Shown: positions 55,399-64,000 of the stretch, one piece after another
Position numbering within the stretch: position 1 is the first letter of the stretch
Layout: the number at the start of each line of letters is the position of its first letter
Assembly (NCBI GenBank): GCA_021495925.1
Contig: JAKEKT010000005.1
Location: 62,001-126,000, forward strand
DNA: 64,000 nucleotides
DNA from: Diplodia intermedia
Taxonomy: Eukaryota; Ascomycota; Dothideomycetes; Botryosphaeriales; Botryosphaeriaceae
Reading direction: 5' to 3'
Position numbers and translations under genes: made by a program
Notes under the pieces: model-generated
What the model saw: the letters and a program-made list of their open reading frames with translations, nothing else
The model's database searches: none
Told to the model about the DNA's origin: nothing

Positions 55399-56881
55399 TC
55401 AAAAGTCTTCAAAGTCGGCAGCGTTCCTTTTGGGCATTTCTCCTATGGGCGCACCGAAGTTGTAGCTCCTTTTCGTCTTGAGTCTGATACCGGGAACTTG
55501 CGGTTCAGCTGAGCCTGGCCCTTCTTCGTCTTCTGCTGGGTCGGCCGGTAAGGATGCTGCGTTGTCGAGAGGGTCGAGTTCGGACTCGCTGGTATCGGAG
55601 GGTGGGGCCCCTTGCAAGACGGCGGGTCGCTGGTCTTCAGGGTGTTCACTGATCATTTCGAGCTTCTCCTGCAAGGCGTCTAACATGCTTGATGCCTCGG
55701 GACGAGGCGGAAGGAAGAGGGGCTCCTGCATGGCCGGATCTTCGTCCTCCTCACTCGCTTCACTCGCTGCGCTCGATTCACTCTGGACTGCGACTTCGTC
55801 TTCCACGGGGACCGTTGGCGGCGGAATGGCCTTAGGAGTCTTGTCACCCGGGGTATGTTCCAAGCTGAATGAGCCAGCTCCCGGTGTGTGGCCTGCATGT
55901 CTTCGATACGCCTCAGGCGGCGGTGAGAGATGCGCGACCGTGGACATTGGTGACGGCGGCTCTTCTTCAATGTTTCCCATACGTGCACCACCGCCGACTA
56001 CCACACGTTAGTCGCTGATGACGCAGAGCTGAATATTTCGACTAACCTGCAGCCATGCCGTCGAATCCGTGGTGAGTGATAGTGAACCTCGCGGGCTGAA
56101 ACTGGAAGCCGGGGAAGCCGGGATGACTTCCCGAGGCGGTTTGGCGTGACGAGCCTGCTTGGGTAGGCGGGCTCACGGAACAGCCGTTCTGGCCGACGGA
56201 GGGCGGACTTTTCACTGGAGACACTCTGCTGCTGGCGGCGGAGGGTGGAGAGACGATATGGCTGTGGAAGCTGTGGGGGTCGCCGATGGCAAGCTCGGCC
56301 TGTTTCAGCTTAGTTGCCATGACGAGCATTTCCTGCTGCTTCGAGTCCAGAGCGGCTCGTAGGCGAGCGATATCCTGCTGATAGAGATGACGCTCCTGTT
56401 CCCACACCCGCCGTTCGTTCTCAAAACTGCTGCGCGCGCTGGCCAGCAGCTTCCTCCACTCGTCGGACGCGACGGAGCCCAGGCCGTCGGGATGGAGCAC
56501 GGAGCCAGGCGCAACTTGGGCGACGCCATGGTCGGGCGGCGTAAGCGGGGAGGCGACGCGGTTCGTGCCGTTGCGCGAGCTCTGGCCGGACAGCGGTAGG
56601 GGGCTTGCCGAAGGGACGCTTTCGCGGGCGGGCACCGAAGTGGGTATCATGGCGGGATGGGAGACGAGGGGCGGCGGCAGAGAGGAGAAGGGGAAGTACA
56701 GGGCGTCGTTCGGAGTCGGCTCGAAGGCGGCGGGCGGCGAGCGTATCTTCCGCGGGAGCGTGAGCGGTGTGCCGTTTGCTGTGTGGAGTCGAAGTCAGCG
56801 GGCGTCCGCTTGCCGGTCGGGCTGGGAGTCCTCACCGTTTGGCATGGCTTGGGCGCGGTCTGGAGAATGCAGGCGGGCCAT
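55399..56881 (-). CDS. Fungal coiled-coil protein of unknown function
   Basis: Three exons (56881-56836, 56778-56047, 55997-55399) give 458 residues. The N terminus has a conserved-looking motif (GTPLTLPRKIRSPP, then TPNDALYFPFSSLP). A coiled coil follows at about 115-165 (WRKLLASARSSFENERRVWEQERHLYQQDIARLRAALDSKQQEM). The rest is Ser/Pro/acid-rich with many SP and TP sites, suggesting phosphorylation. The C terminus VPGIRLKTKRSYNFGAPIGEMPKRN looks conserved. No catalytic domain is visible. A structural or scaffold role is possible but not shown. It is divergent from the alpha/beta hydrolase, with 257 bp between starts. Confidence 0.75.
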
Positions 56882-57138
56882 GGCTGGGCGGGTCAGAGGC
56901 TGGTTGGGCGACGTTCGCTGTCAGAAGCAGCGGGCATGACGCAGCATGCCGCCCAAGACCCTGCCCATTTGGCAGAGTATGTGCTAGATTCCGATTCGGC
57001 TGGCGGCCGGTTCCTGCAGATCCTGGGCCTTGGCGCAGCAGGGCGCAACGTGGGACAGGCATACTGTGCCTGCGTTTCTTCGACTCTCGGACGCCCGCTG
57101 CCGGGTTCGCAGGCCCAAGGTTCCCAAGCTTTTTGGTG

Positions 57139-58196
57139 ATGATGCAATCCCGCGCGCTCGTCCTCTCCACCAAGCCGGGCGCCCGCCTGCGATACTCCAC
57201 CCTCCCCGCATCGCCTGAACACGGACCCTTCTCCACCACGTTGCTCGTGTTCCTCAACGGCTTGCTGCTGCCCCGATCCTCGTGGATCGCCGCCATCGAC
57301 AGCCTCGTCGCGACCCGCTCGCCCCAGCAACGCCCGGTCCCGCACCTTCTGACGTACGACCGCTACGGCCAGGGCGACTCTGACCCGGATCCAACTGATG
57401 ATCCGCGGTCGCCGTATGGCCATGACGCACGCGAGGTCGTCGCCGACCTGCACCGCTTCTTGCGGGAGGCCTGCGACACCCACTTGCCCGCGAGCCTGGA
57501 CGACACGGCCGTGGTCTTCGTCGCCAATTCCATCGGTTGCCCGCTTGCGCGCCTGTACGCTGCAGAGCACCCCGGCCGCGTTTCCGCATACGTGTTTCTC
57601 GACTCCATGATGGCCGACACCGACTTTGTGTCGCTGTTCCCAGACCCGGATGCTCCGGCCACTCTCCCTGCAGGAATCACCGTGGACGAGCTTCGCAAGG
57701 CGAGGGAAGGGTACAGACGCATGTTCCATCCGACGGTCCCCAATCCAGAGCATTTCGACAGGCGCAATCTTCCAACCCTGCTACCAGAAGCAGACGAGCC
57801 TCAATTGCCTGCTGGTCCCAAGAGCGAAGATCCGTATTTGATTATCGTAGGCCACGATCCCGATGAGTTTGCAGAGCAGGGCGAGACGGTATTTCCAACC
57901 CCCGCCCCTGCCAGCTGCTCACACAGAAGATCATCATGAAGCATGAACCAGATTCCTTCTGCCGCTCCGTGGCTAATCTTCCATCACAGGGGAGTCTGCA
58001 TGTGCCAAAAGCATTGACAAATGCTTACATCAATCCCGCGTGGCAGGCGTATAACAATGGGCTGGCTCAACTCGCCAAAGAAGACTGTCGCGTGAAGGGG
58101 CCGGTGATTGCGAAGAAATGTGGCCATTTCATTCAAAGAGACGATCCAGAATTTGTCGCAAGGCAGCTCGGTGAGCTGCTGGATAGACTCGGATGA
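57139..58196 (+). CDS. Alpha/beta hydrolase fold protein
   Basis: Exons 57139-57888 and 57990-58196 give 318 residues. The fold is marked by an oxyanion-loop strand (TTLLVFLNGLLLPRSSW), the LLTYDRYGQGDSD strand-turn, the nucleophile elbow A-N-S131-I-G and a late histidine H296 (CGHFIQRDDPE). The acid residue is probably in the IIVGHDPDE area or the segment after it. There is no signal peptide, so the protein is intracellular. Family members include esterases, lipases, epoxide hydrolases and haloperoxidase-like enzymes. The elbow is N-x-S-x-G-like rather than the classic G-x-S-x-G. Substrate unknown. Confidence 0.88.
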
Positions 58197-59067
58197 ATCT
58201 TCATGACATGTCCTTCGATTTCAAGTCTATTGACCATGTGAGAGTGGAAATAATCAACCTCAAAATGGAAACTAGCTCGCGCAATTGGAGGTAAGAAGGG
58301 CAGCGAAATGCAGACCCAGCCCAGGATCTCGAGCGATCATGCATGCCAAAGCTGCGGGAGAGCCCGTCTTCACGTTGGTTTAGAGTTTCTCAGAGCGGGG
58401 GACGAACGGCTCCAGCCTTGGTAGCACCGAACTGAGTCAGGAATCCGGTTGGATCTTGACAAGGTGCACATAATTTGAGGTCCCGTTGTCATTCGAAATT
58501 TATCTTGTATCAACCGTTAGCTTATCTAGCATGCGTGAAACTTTGCGTATAGATCACCCTCGCGGCACGATGGAGGATTGCACTGGCTGTGCCACCATCT
58601 CTTGCGCGAGCAACCACCCCAGCCTCGAAATGTCGGCACCATTGGTGCGTGCGAACGTAGCGAGGGAGATGGTTACACTGAATCAGTGGTAGAGCAAAGG
58701 AAAAGATAGGAAGTTTGAAACCGGCACAGGGCCGCAACGCTCGGGACTTGGATGGTGGCGAGTGGTAGCGCTTGCTTCTTAGAACCAGACCACATCACTC
58801 GCGGCGGCACGCGTCGATCCGGGGCTATGTTTCATACCTCATTCGTCAAGCTCCTTAGTCGTGTTGCTTGCCATTCGTAAAACAAAGCGATTGCTCATAA
58901 ACCGGGTAAGGTAGAGGCATTTGCACTACTGCCATTCCTAGACAGCATTTCGTCTGACAATCGAGAGGTTTTTTTTTTCTTTGTGTTTTTTTTCCCTTTA
59001 ACTCCACCGAACTCGCAAGCGTAATGTAATGCTACGGCGGCATCTTGGGTTCGTTGTGGTATATGCT

Positions 59068-59188
59068 GACGTGCGCAACGGAGCAGACCAATAGTTAGGT
59101 GTCGATAATTTAATCAGGGTTAAAGACGTGCGCAACGGAGCAGACCAATAGTTAGGTGTCGATAATTTAATCAGGGTTAAAGACGTGC
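59068..59188. repeat. 57-bp tandem duplication
   Basis: A 57-bp unit starting GACGTGCGCAACGGAGCAGA is present twice without visible differences (59068-59124 and 59125-59181), and the first seven bases of a third copy follow. Identity between copies points to a recent duplication. Confidence 0.95.
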
Positions 59189-59542
59189 CTTATGTGACAT
59201 GGCGCCCGGTTTAGGGATTGCATGTTGCCAACTGACAATCAGGGAACCGAGTAGACGGAGGAGTGTGGTGTGGTGATCGAGACAAGAAGGTGCGGGGGGG
59301 ATTGACAACACCAAGGTCTCGCAGCATGTGCAAGTGTGATGATTAGCGACCGGCGTGGGATACCGCGCCCTTTATGGCGAACCAGTGCAGGGCGCTGGGC
59401 CCGCCCTGCGCTCGGAACATACTCCGGGCAGAAGGTGTGCATGCTGGAGGCGGAGCCGCATGGCGGAGGTCTGGGCTGGGACTGGAGAGACTGGAGAGAT
59501 GTAGGAGACCCGCCTGGCCGCATGCTTCGTCCTGCATGGGCG

Positions 59543-59586
59543 GCCGCAGCTCTGCCGCAGCTCTGCCGCAGCTCTGCCGCAGCTCT
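59543..59586. repeat. 11-bp tandem repeat, four copies
   Basis: Four perfect copies of GCCGCAGCTCT. Each unit contains the palindromic PvuII-like core CAGCT. Non-coding as far as can be judged. Confidence 0.9.
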
Positions 59587-60387
59587 GCCACTGGGTGCGA
59601 GGCAGAGAGATCCTCGCTGTGGCATAGCAGCGTGAGAGGCGCGCTTGGGAAGGATTGAGGCCGTCTGATTGGGCCGGATGGGAGATCCGGGCAGGACTCG
59701 TCACGGCCGATGTGGAGTTTTGCTACCTGCACCGTGGCTTCTCCCAGATGCCGCCATTCGCGTGCGCCTGGCCAAGGGGGCTCGCGCTTGCCACCTGGGG
59801 CGGGCGAGAGTTAGCCGGGTGGACGCGCGACTCTGACGTCTAAGTCAGGCTGGGCGCAGCCGCCATTGGCCGGGCGGTTGTGTCTCCCGGACGGCGCCTC
59901 CGGAGCATTCGCAGGCCAGTCAGATAGAGCGAGCGGTGGACGTCGTGAGGATGAAATTGCAGACGGCTGCCGGTGGCCGTGCACTGCAGTGCGAGCTCCC
60001 CGGTCGTGATTGGCCTGCGGCGGCTTGCAACCAGCTCTAACATTGGGGACAAGGACATCCTGCCGGCTTCGCGAACCTCATCGCGCAGCCGTCCTGCGCG
60101 GTGTGGGAAGGGAATTTGGACCTCATCGCCCTGACGCGCCTCCATCGCGTGCGCCCCAACGCCGGAACACCACCTAGTCCACGCCATTCCCACCACGCCA
60201 GCGCCGCTCTCGTCAAAGGCTCGCTCTCCCCGCTGCCGTTCGCTCGCGCTGGGGCGTTGGACTCCGCGGAAGCTCCGTCTGCTTGTGTGGAGGCCGTTTC
60301 TTCCGCCTCCCGGCGGCTTCCATCTCTCCTAGCACCCACATCCATCGCCCGGTTTCGCTGGCTGCATGAGAGCCTCCGCAAAAGACC

Positions 60388-62960
60388 ATGAGCGTCTTCT
60401 CGCCACATGCTGGGGGCAGCCTATCGCCCCCTGACCCCTCCGATGGCTCGCTTCGTCGAGATCGCGCATCCATTGCCGCCCAGGCCTGCGAGACGTGCAG
60501 GGCCCGCAAGTCCAAGTGTGACGAACGCAGGCCGAGATGTGGTCTCTGCCAGCGTGTGGGAGCCGAGTGCCGCTACAGAGAACCGCTGCCCACCAAGTAG
60601 GTTTTGTCCCCGCGAGCTGTGCGCCGTCCGCTGCGCCGTCCGCAACCCGGGCTAACGGGATCCAGGAAGGACAAGACCATGGTCTACATGCTGGACGCGC
60701 TCCAACGTATCGAGGCCAAGGTCGACCATATAGGCAGGTCGATCGAACCTGAGAGTGGTGCGTATGAATCCGGTCCCCACACATCCCCACCCTCCAGCCG
60801 TCTACCTTCAATTGGCAGCGTTGCGATGTTGGTGCAGGATCAACCCGTTCGCGATCAGGATCTCCCGCCTCGGCAAAAGACCCAACCTCAACACCCACTG
60901 GACACAGCTCGATGGTTAGCGAACCAGACCCCAACCGCCAAAGTCTCTTCATCGCACAAGGTCCTTCTTTGGCCTTTCATTCACGCCCGTCTTGCCGAGC
61001 TCGATGTGGATGTGGCGAAGGACCTCCAGGCGCTTACCCAAGAAGGCACGCCGTGGTTTCTGAACCACGAGCTGCGAAAGCACCCACAGCCCTTGCCCTG
61101 CGACGCCCGCCTGGAAGCAGAGCCGATCTCCAATATCTCAGCTCCCGATGCCGCGAGAAGAGTGCGATTCCCGAGACTCACCTACGAGGAAATGAGAACG
61201 TATACTGCCCATTACTTCAAAACGTTCAACGTGCTGTACCTGATTCTCGACCGGCGGCATTTCACGGACATCATGCTGCCAAAAGTTGTCAAACACGGGT
61301 TCGGAGACAGTGATTACGAGTCGATAATTTGCCTCCTGGTATTTGCCCTGGGTAAGGTGGCACTGGACGGAACATGGTCGGCGCCCGTCGACAATGGGAT
61401 GCCGTTCGAAAGCGGCGTGCGAGGGGGCACGCATGATAGACCGCCGGGGCTCGATATTTTCAATGAGGCTCGTCGGCGGTATGGCTTCGTAGCAAATGAA
61501 TGCTCGCTTGAGTCCATCCAGATCACACTACTATTTGCGTAAGTCAATCGGTCGCACCGGGGGGGCAGGATGTGTTCTGAATTGCGCAAACCTTAGAGTA
61601 TATTACGAGTCATGTGGCAGACACCTAGTAAGTCTACCGGCCTCCGATTTGGGGTTGTAGTGTTCCTCTGCTGACCGGTTGCTAGGACTTTTGGCGTGCT
61701 TCTCGAACGGCGTCCACCAGCTTTCAGCTTCTGATCAGAAGGTAAACGGCGGCTCATTCTCAGCCAGGCTGACGCATCCCTGTTGTTTCTGACAATCGGC
61801 AGCTCCCATATCGACTGGTTTACGGAACGAGGAAACCTTGTGAAAAGGCTGTACTGGATGTGCAACTCCATCGAGCAGTACTTACCATGCCCGATCCCGC
61901 GGGCAGTCAAGAGGTGCTAACGCGTAGCATAGCTGGTATCATTACGATCTCGATCTTCCACGCACGGGAGTGTGCGACCATGAGGGGGAAATCCCCCTCC
62001 CGGGTGAGCTCTGGGGCCACAGGACAGAAGAAGACCAACAAACGGTCATGTACTTCCTTGCGATGATAGCACTCCGTCAGCTGGTGACGCGAGTCCACGA
62101 GACAATCTTTGAAGGTACGTGAAGAGCGCGGTGCTTTATATTGCCACCAGACTGCACATCACGCGCTGGGATTTGTGCGCACTTTGTTGGAGGTCGGAGT
62201 ATACTCCGTATCAGATGCAACGCCCCTGCGGCCCTAGTTTCCAGGTCTCCAAGCGCGGGCTAACTCACCTCGCCACGCAGCATCCAAAGCGACGTCTGAG
62301 ATACCCGAGGGACAGGATGGTCCGCCAACACACGTTATACGTGAGCTTTCTCGCCAGCTCGAGTCCTGGCGTTCCATGTTGCCACCGCCCCTGCAGTGGA
62401 CCGACGAACCACCCGAGGCCCGGTTCCAATACATTCATCCCGACTCACCGGAAACCGTGAGATCGTTCGCTCCAGGCAGCACCAGCATCCCCTCTGAAAG
62501 CCCCAATGCGCTGGATCTCGCCACCGCACATCTGCGTTCGCGGTACTACTACGCGCGTTTCATCTTGTATCGACCTTTCGTGTTCAAGGTGCTCCACTGG
62601 CCGGCACAGACGACGGATGAAGACCGACAATTCGCGGGGATGTGCATCAAGAGCATTATGTTATGGCCGATTGCGCTTGCGCCCCCTAAGAACCGCAAGA
62701 GACTGGTGCCATACCTGTTTGTGTGGACGCAGAACTTCATCAGCATCCTGCTCGTCCTGCGGGCCACGACGGTTAGTGCTATCCTCACTGATATCTGCCG
62801 CAAGACGATCGACAACACTGAACTGATGCTCACCGTCGAATCTCTCCTTGAGTGGCTTGCCGACGTGCGAACAATCGATGGGGTTGCGTTGTGGAGCTGG
62901 AAGATATTAGACCCGTTGTTCCGCGACGTCTTCCCACACAGCGCTGTCGCCAATTCGTAA
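60388..62960 (+). CDS. Zn2Cys6 fungal transcription factor with fungal-specific regulatory domain
   Basis: Seven exons (60388-60596, 60666-61538, 61597-61627, 61686-61741, 61803-61877, 61933-62114, 62281-62960) give 701 residues. The zinc cluster at about 34-62 reads ACETCRARKSKCDERRPRC then GLCQRVGAEC (spacing C-x2-C-x6-C-x6-C-x2-C-x6-C), followed by a helix (MVYMLDALQRIEAKVDHI) for dimerisation. The middle-homology region is clear: LTYEEMRTYTAHYFKTFNVLYLILDRRHF, then YYESCGRHLDFWRASR and HWYHYDLDLPRTG. The three small exons were placed by frame and by similarity to this family's continuous pattern; their junctions have branch points (GCTAAC). The regulated pathway is unknown. No enzymes of a cluster flank it. 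Confidence 0.9.
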
Positions 62961-63750
62961 GCATCAGCATACAGTTGGTATGACGAAGAGAGGAGGATGA
63001 GCGGAACGCTCGACAAGAGCGCTGGGTTGAGAGGTGTGGCTTGCGGGGAGGACCGGTGCAGCCATCCAATGGTAGCAGAATCGGCCAAGAAACGAAACCG
63101 CGGTCTGACCGTAGACGGCACGGCTTCCTTTCCACGTAAGAAGACGCCTGCCTGTGCCCTCTATTTTTTGTTTCTCTTTCAGGTGGCTGCAAGCGTGCGT
63201 TAACGGCTTCACGACACCATCTGGAGTTCTCGAAGCGACTTTCAGCGTATTGGCGCCTCATGATTTCGAGAGTCTTGGTCGGATTAATCGTTTTGTTTGG
63301 GGAGCGAGGATACCATACCCGTTGTTGGACCCTGCTGGGCCCGTGTTTGTGGTGGCGCCCAGATCCTCGGCTCTATCGCGCCAGATGGGCCAGGGATGGA
63401 GACGAGTACAGCAAAGATGGCGGATTTTGGACTTTCATTCACTTCTCTCGGTCCATAGCATATACACGCCTTCCATGAGAATGGCCCTCAGTACATCTAG
63501 AGGTGGACCAACAGTCCGCCCTTCACTGCGTAGTACACAAAAGCGCTTACATTAACATTTACCATGCACAGCGCTTGCCTCGTTCGCGTGCTAGGTTTGG
63601 TCTAAATGGTTTCGCTCCCCATACTGCCGGGGTTTGAGGCTGTGAAAGGCCGGCCGCATGCCCGGCGCGTCCACCCCCGCGCCTTCCCCGCGAAGCTCTT
63701 GACATGAAAGACCGCATCAGCACCCCGCCTACGCATAACTTCTTTCGAAA
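62961..63750. other. Intergenic region before the UCH gene
   Basis: About 790 bp with the 3' flank of the Zn2Cys6 gene and the promoter of the ubiquitin hydrolase gene. Open frames show no features. Confidence 0.5.
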
Positions 63751-64000
63751 ATGTCGACCTCAAAGATTATCGATGGGAAGAAATATTTCATCCCGTTAGG
63801 TATGTACATACATACAATACAGCCAGCGGCTCGCGCGCGCGCATCAATCAAACCAAAGCCTTCCGTGTCTCCTCCGCCGCCCTGGCATGTAAGCCTTAAG
63901 ACCTTACGCATTGATGATGACGATGATGCCAGAGAACAACCCAGAGGTCTTCTCGCACCTCATCCGCGCCCTCGGAGTCTCCCCGCAGCTCGGCTTCCAC
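63751..64000 (+). CDS. Ubiquitin carboxyl-terminal hydrolase, UCH (Yuh1/UCHL3) family, 5' part
   Basis: Exon 63751-63799 and the start of exon 63933 onward encode MSTSKIIDGKKYFIPL-ENNPEVFSHLIRALGVSPQLGFH, cut by the window end. The FIPLENNPEVF...LGVSPQLGFHDV-type start is the N-terminal strand and helix of UCH cysteine proteases, which cleave small adducts and ubiquitin precursors. The catalytic Cys and His lie beyond the window. The 133-bp intron includes GATGATGACGATGATG repeats before its acceptor. Confidence 0.85.
   Translation, partial: MSTSKIIDGKKYFIPLGMYIHTIQPAARARASIKPKPSVSPPPPWHVSLKTLRIDDDDDAREQPRGLLAPHPRPRSLPAARLP

Larger units (their letters stand above)
58197..60387. other. 2.2-kb interval with local tandem repeats
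   Basis: Between the alpha/beta hydrolase stop and the second Zn2Cys6 gene. It holds the 57-bp and 11-bp tandem repeats listed separately and poly-T tracts at 58968-58995. The part 60100-60387 is C-rich and forms the promoter and leader of the regulator. Frames in it are low complexity. Confidence 0.5.

Overview
The window is about 64 kb of nuclear DNA from a filamentous ascomycete (Pezizomycotina). This rests on several things: almost every gene is split by short introns (mostly 48-110 bp) with GT...AG ends and CTAAC/CTGAC-type branch points; there are Zn2Cys6 regulators, a fungal arginine attenuator peptide upstream of CPA1, an ATG3, a Utp16 and a secreted GH3 beta-glucosidase. A Dothideomycete is my guess, but nothing seen here fixes the class. 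No bacterial operon, CRISPR array, tRNA or rRNA was found.

Layout. 0.3-3.3 kb: an ArfGAP (Gcs1 type) and the electron-transfer flavoprotein beta subunit. 4.4-4.9 kb: a secreted six-cysteine protein. 5.3-5.5 kb: a palindromic MITE. 5.5-10.6 kb: no confident gene. 10.6-14.1 kb (minus): a RING-PH-VWA protein with the Far1/Ste5 domain order. 14.1-18.9 kb: a second empty interval. 18.9-21.6 kb: a Zn2Cys6 regulator. 22.3-25.5 kb: Utp16 (minus) divergent from a predicted mitochondrial repeat protein. 25.9-28.3 kb (minus): a GH3 glucosidase. 29.6-31.4 kb: arginine-specific carbamoyl-phosphate synthase small subunit with a spliced uORF. 31.8-32.0 kb: a second MITE copy in opposite orientation. 32.9-37.1 kb (minus): a GRAM-VASt (Lam family) sterol-transfer protein. 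37.7-39.4 kb: a MIT-like coiled-coil protein, perhaps Atg38-like. 40.0-41.9 kb: an Ost-alpha/TMEM184 membrane protein. 43.1-43.6 kb (minus): a small conserved protein. 44.8-46.8 kb: an Acinus-like SAP protein. 47.2-49.4 kb: Vms1/ANKZF1. 49.7-50.9 kb (minus): a 2OG-Fe(II) oxygenase. 51.6-52.8 kb: Atg3. 53.4-54.0 kb (minus): a secreted cysteine-free protein. 55.4-56.9 kb (minus) and 57.1-58.2 kb (plus): a coiled-coil protein and an alpha/beta hydrolase sharing a promoter. 60.4-63.0 kb: a second Zn2Cys6 regulator. 63.75 kb to the end: the 5' part of a ubiquitin C-terminal hydrolase.

Most genes are unlinked housekeeping functions: trafficking, mitochondrial metabolism, arginine synthesis, autophagy, ribosome quality control, RNA processing and lipid transfer. 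I see no biosynthetic gene cluster and no convincing new multi-gene system. The best leads are the intron-split arginine attenuator uORF, the inverted MITE pair with an open frame running into one copy, the RING-PH-VWA scaffold candidate between two unusually long gene-free intervals, and the two small secreted proteins. Exon limits were read by eye from splice signals and reading-frame continuity. For every complete multi-exon gene the summed exon length is a multiple of three.
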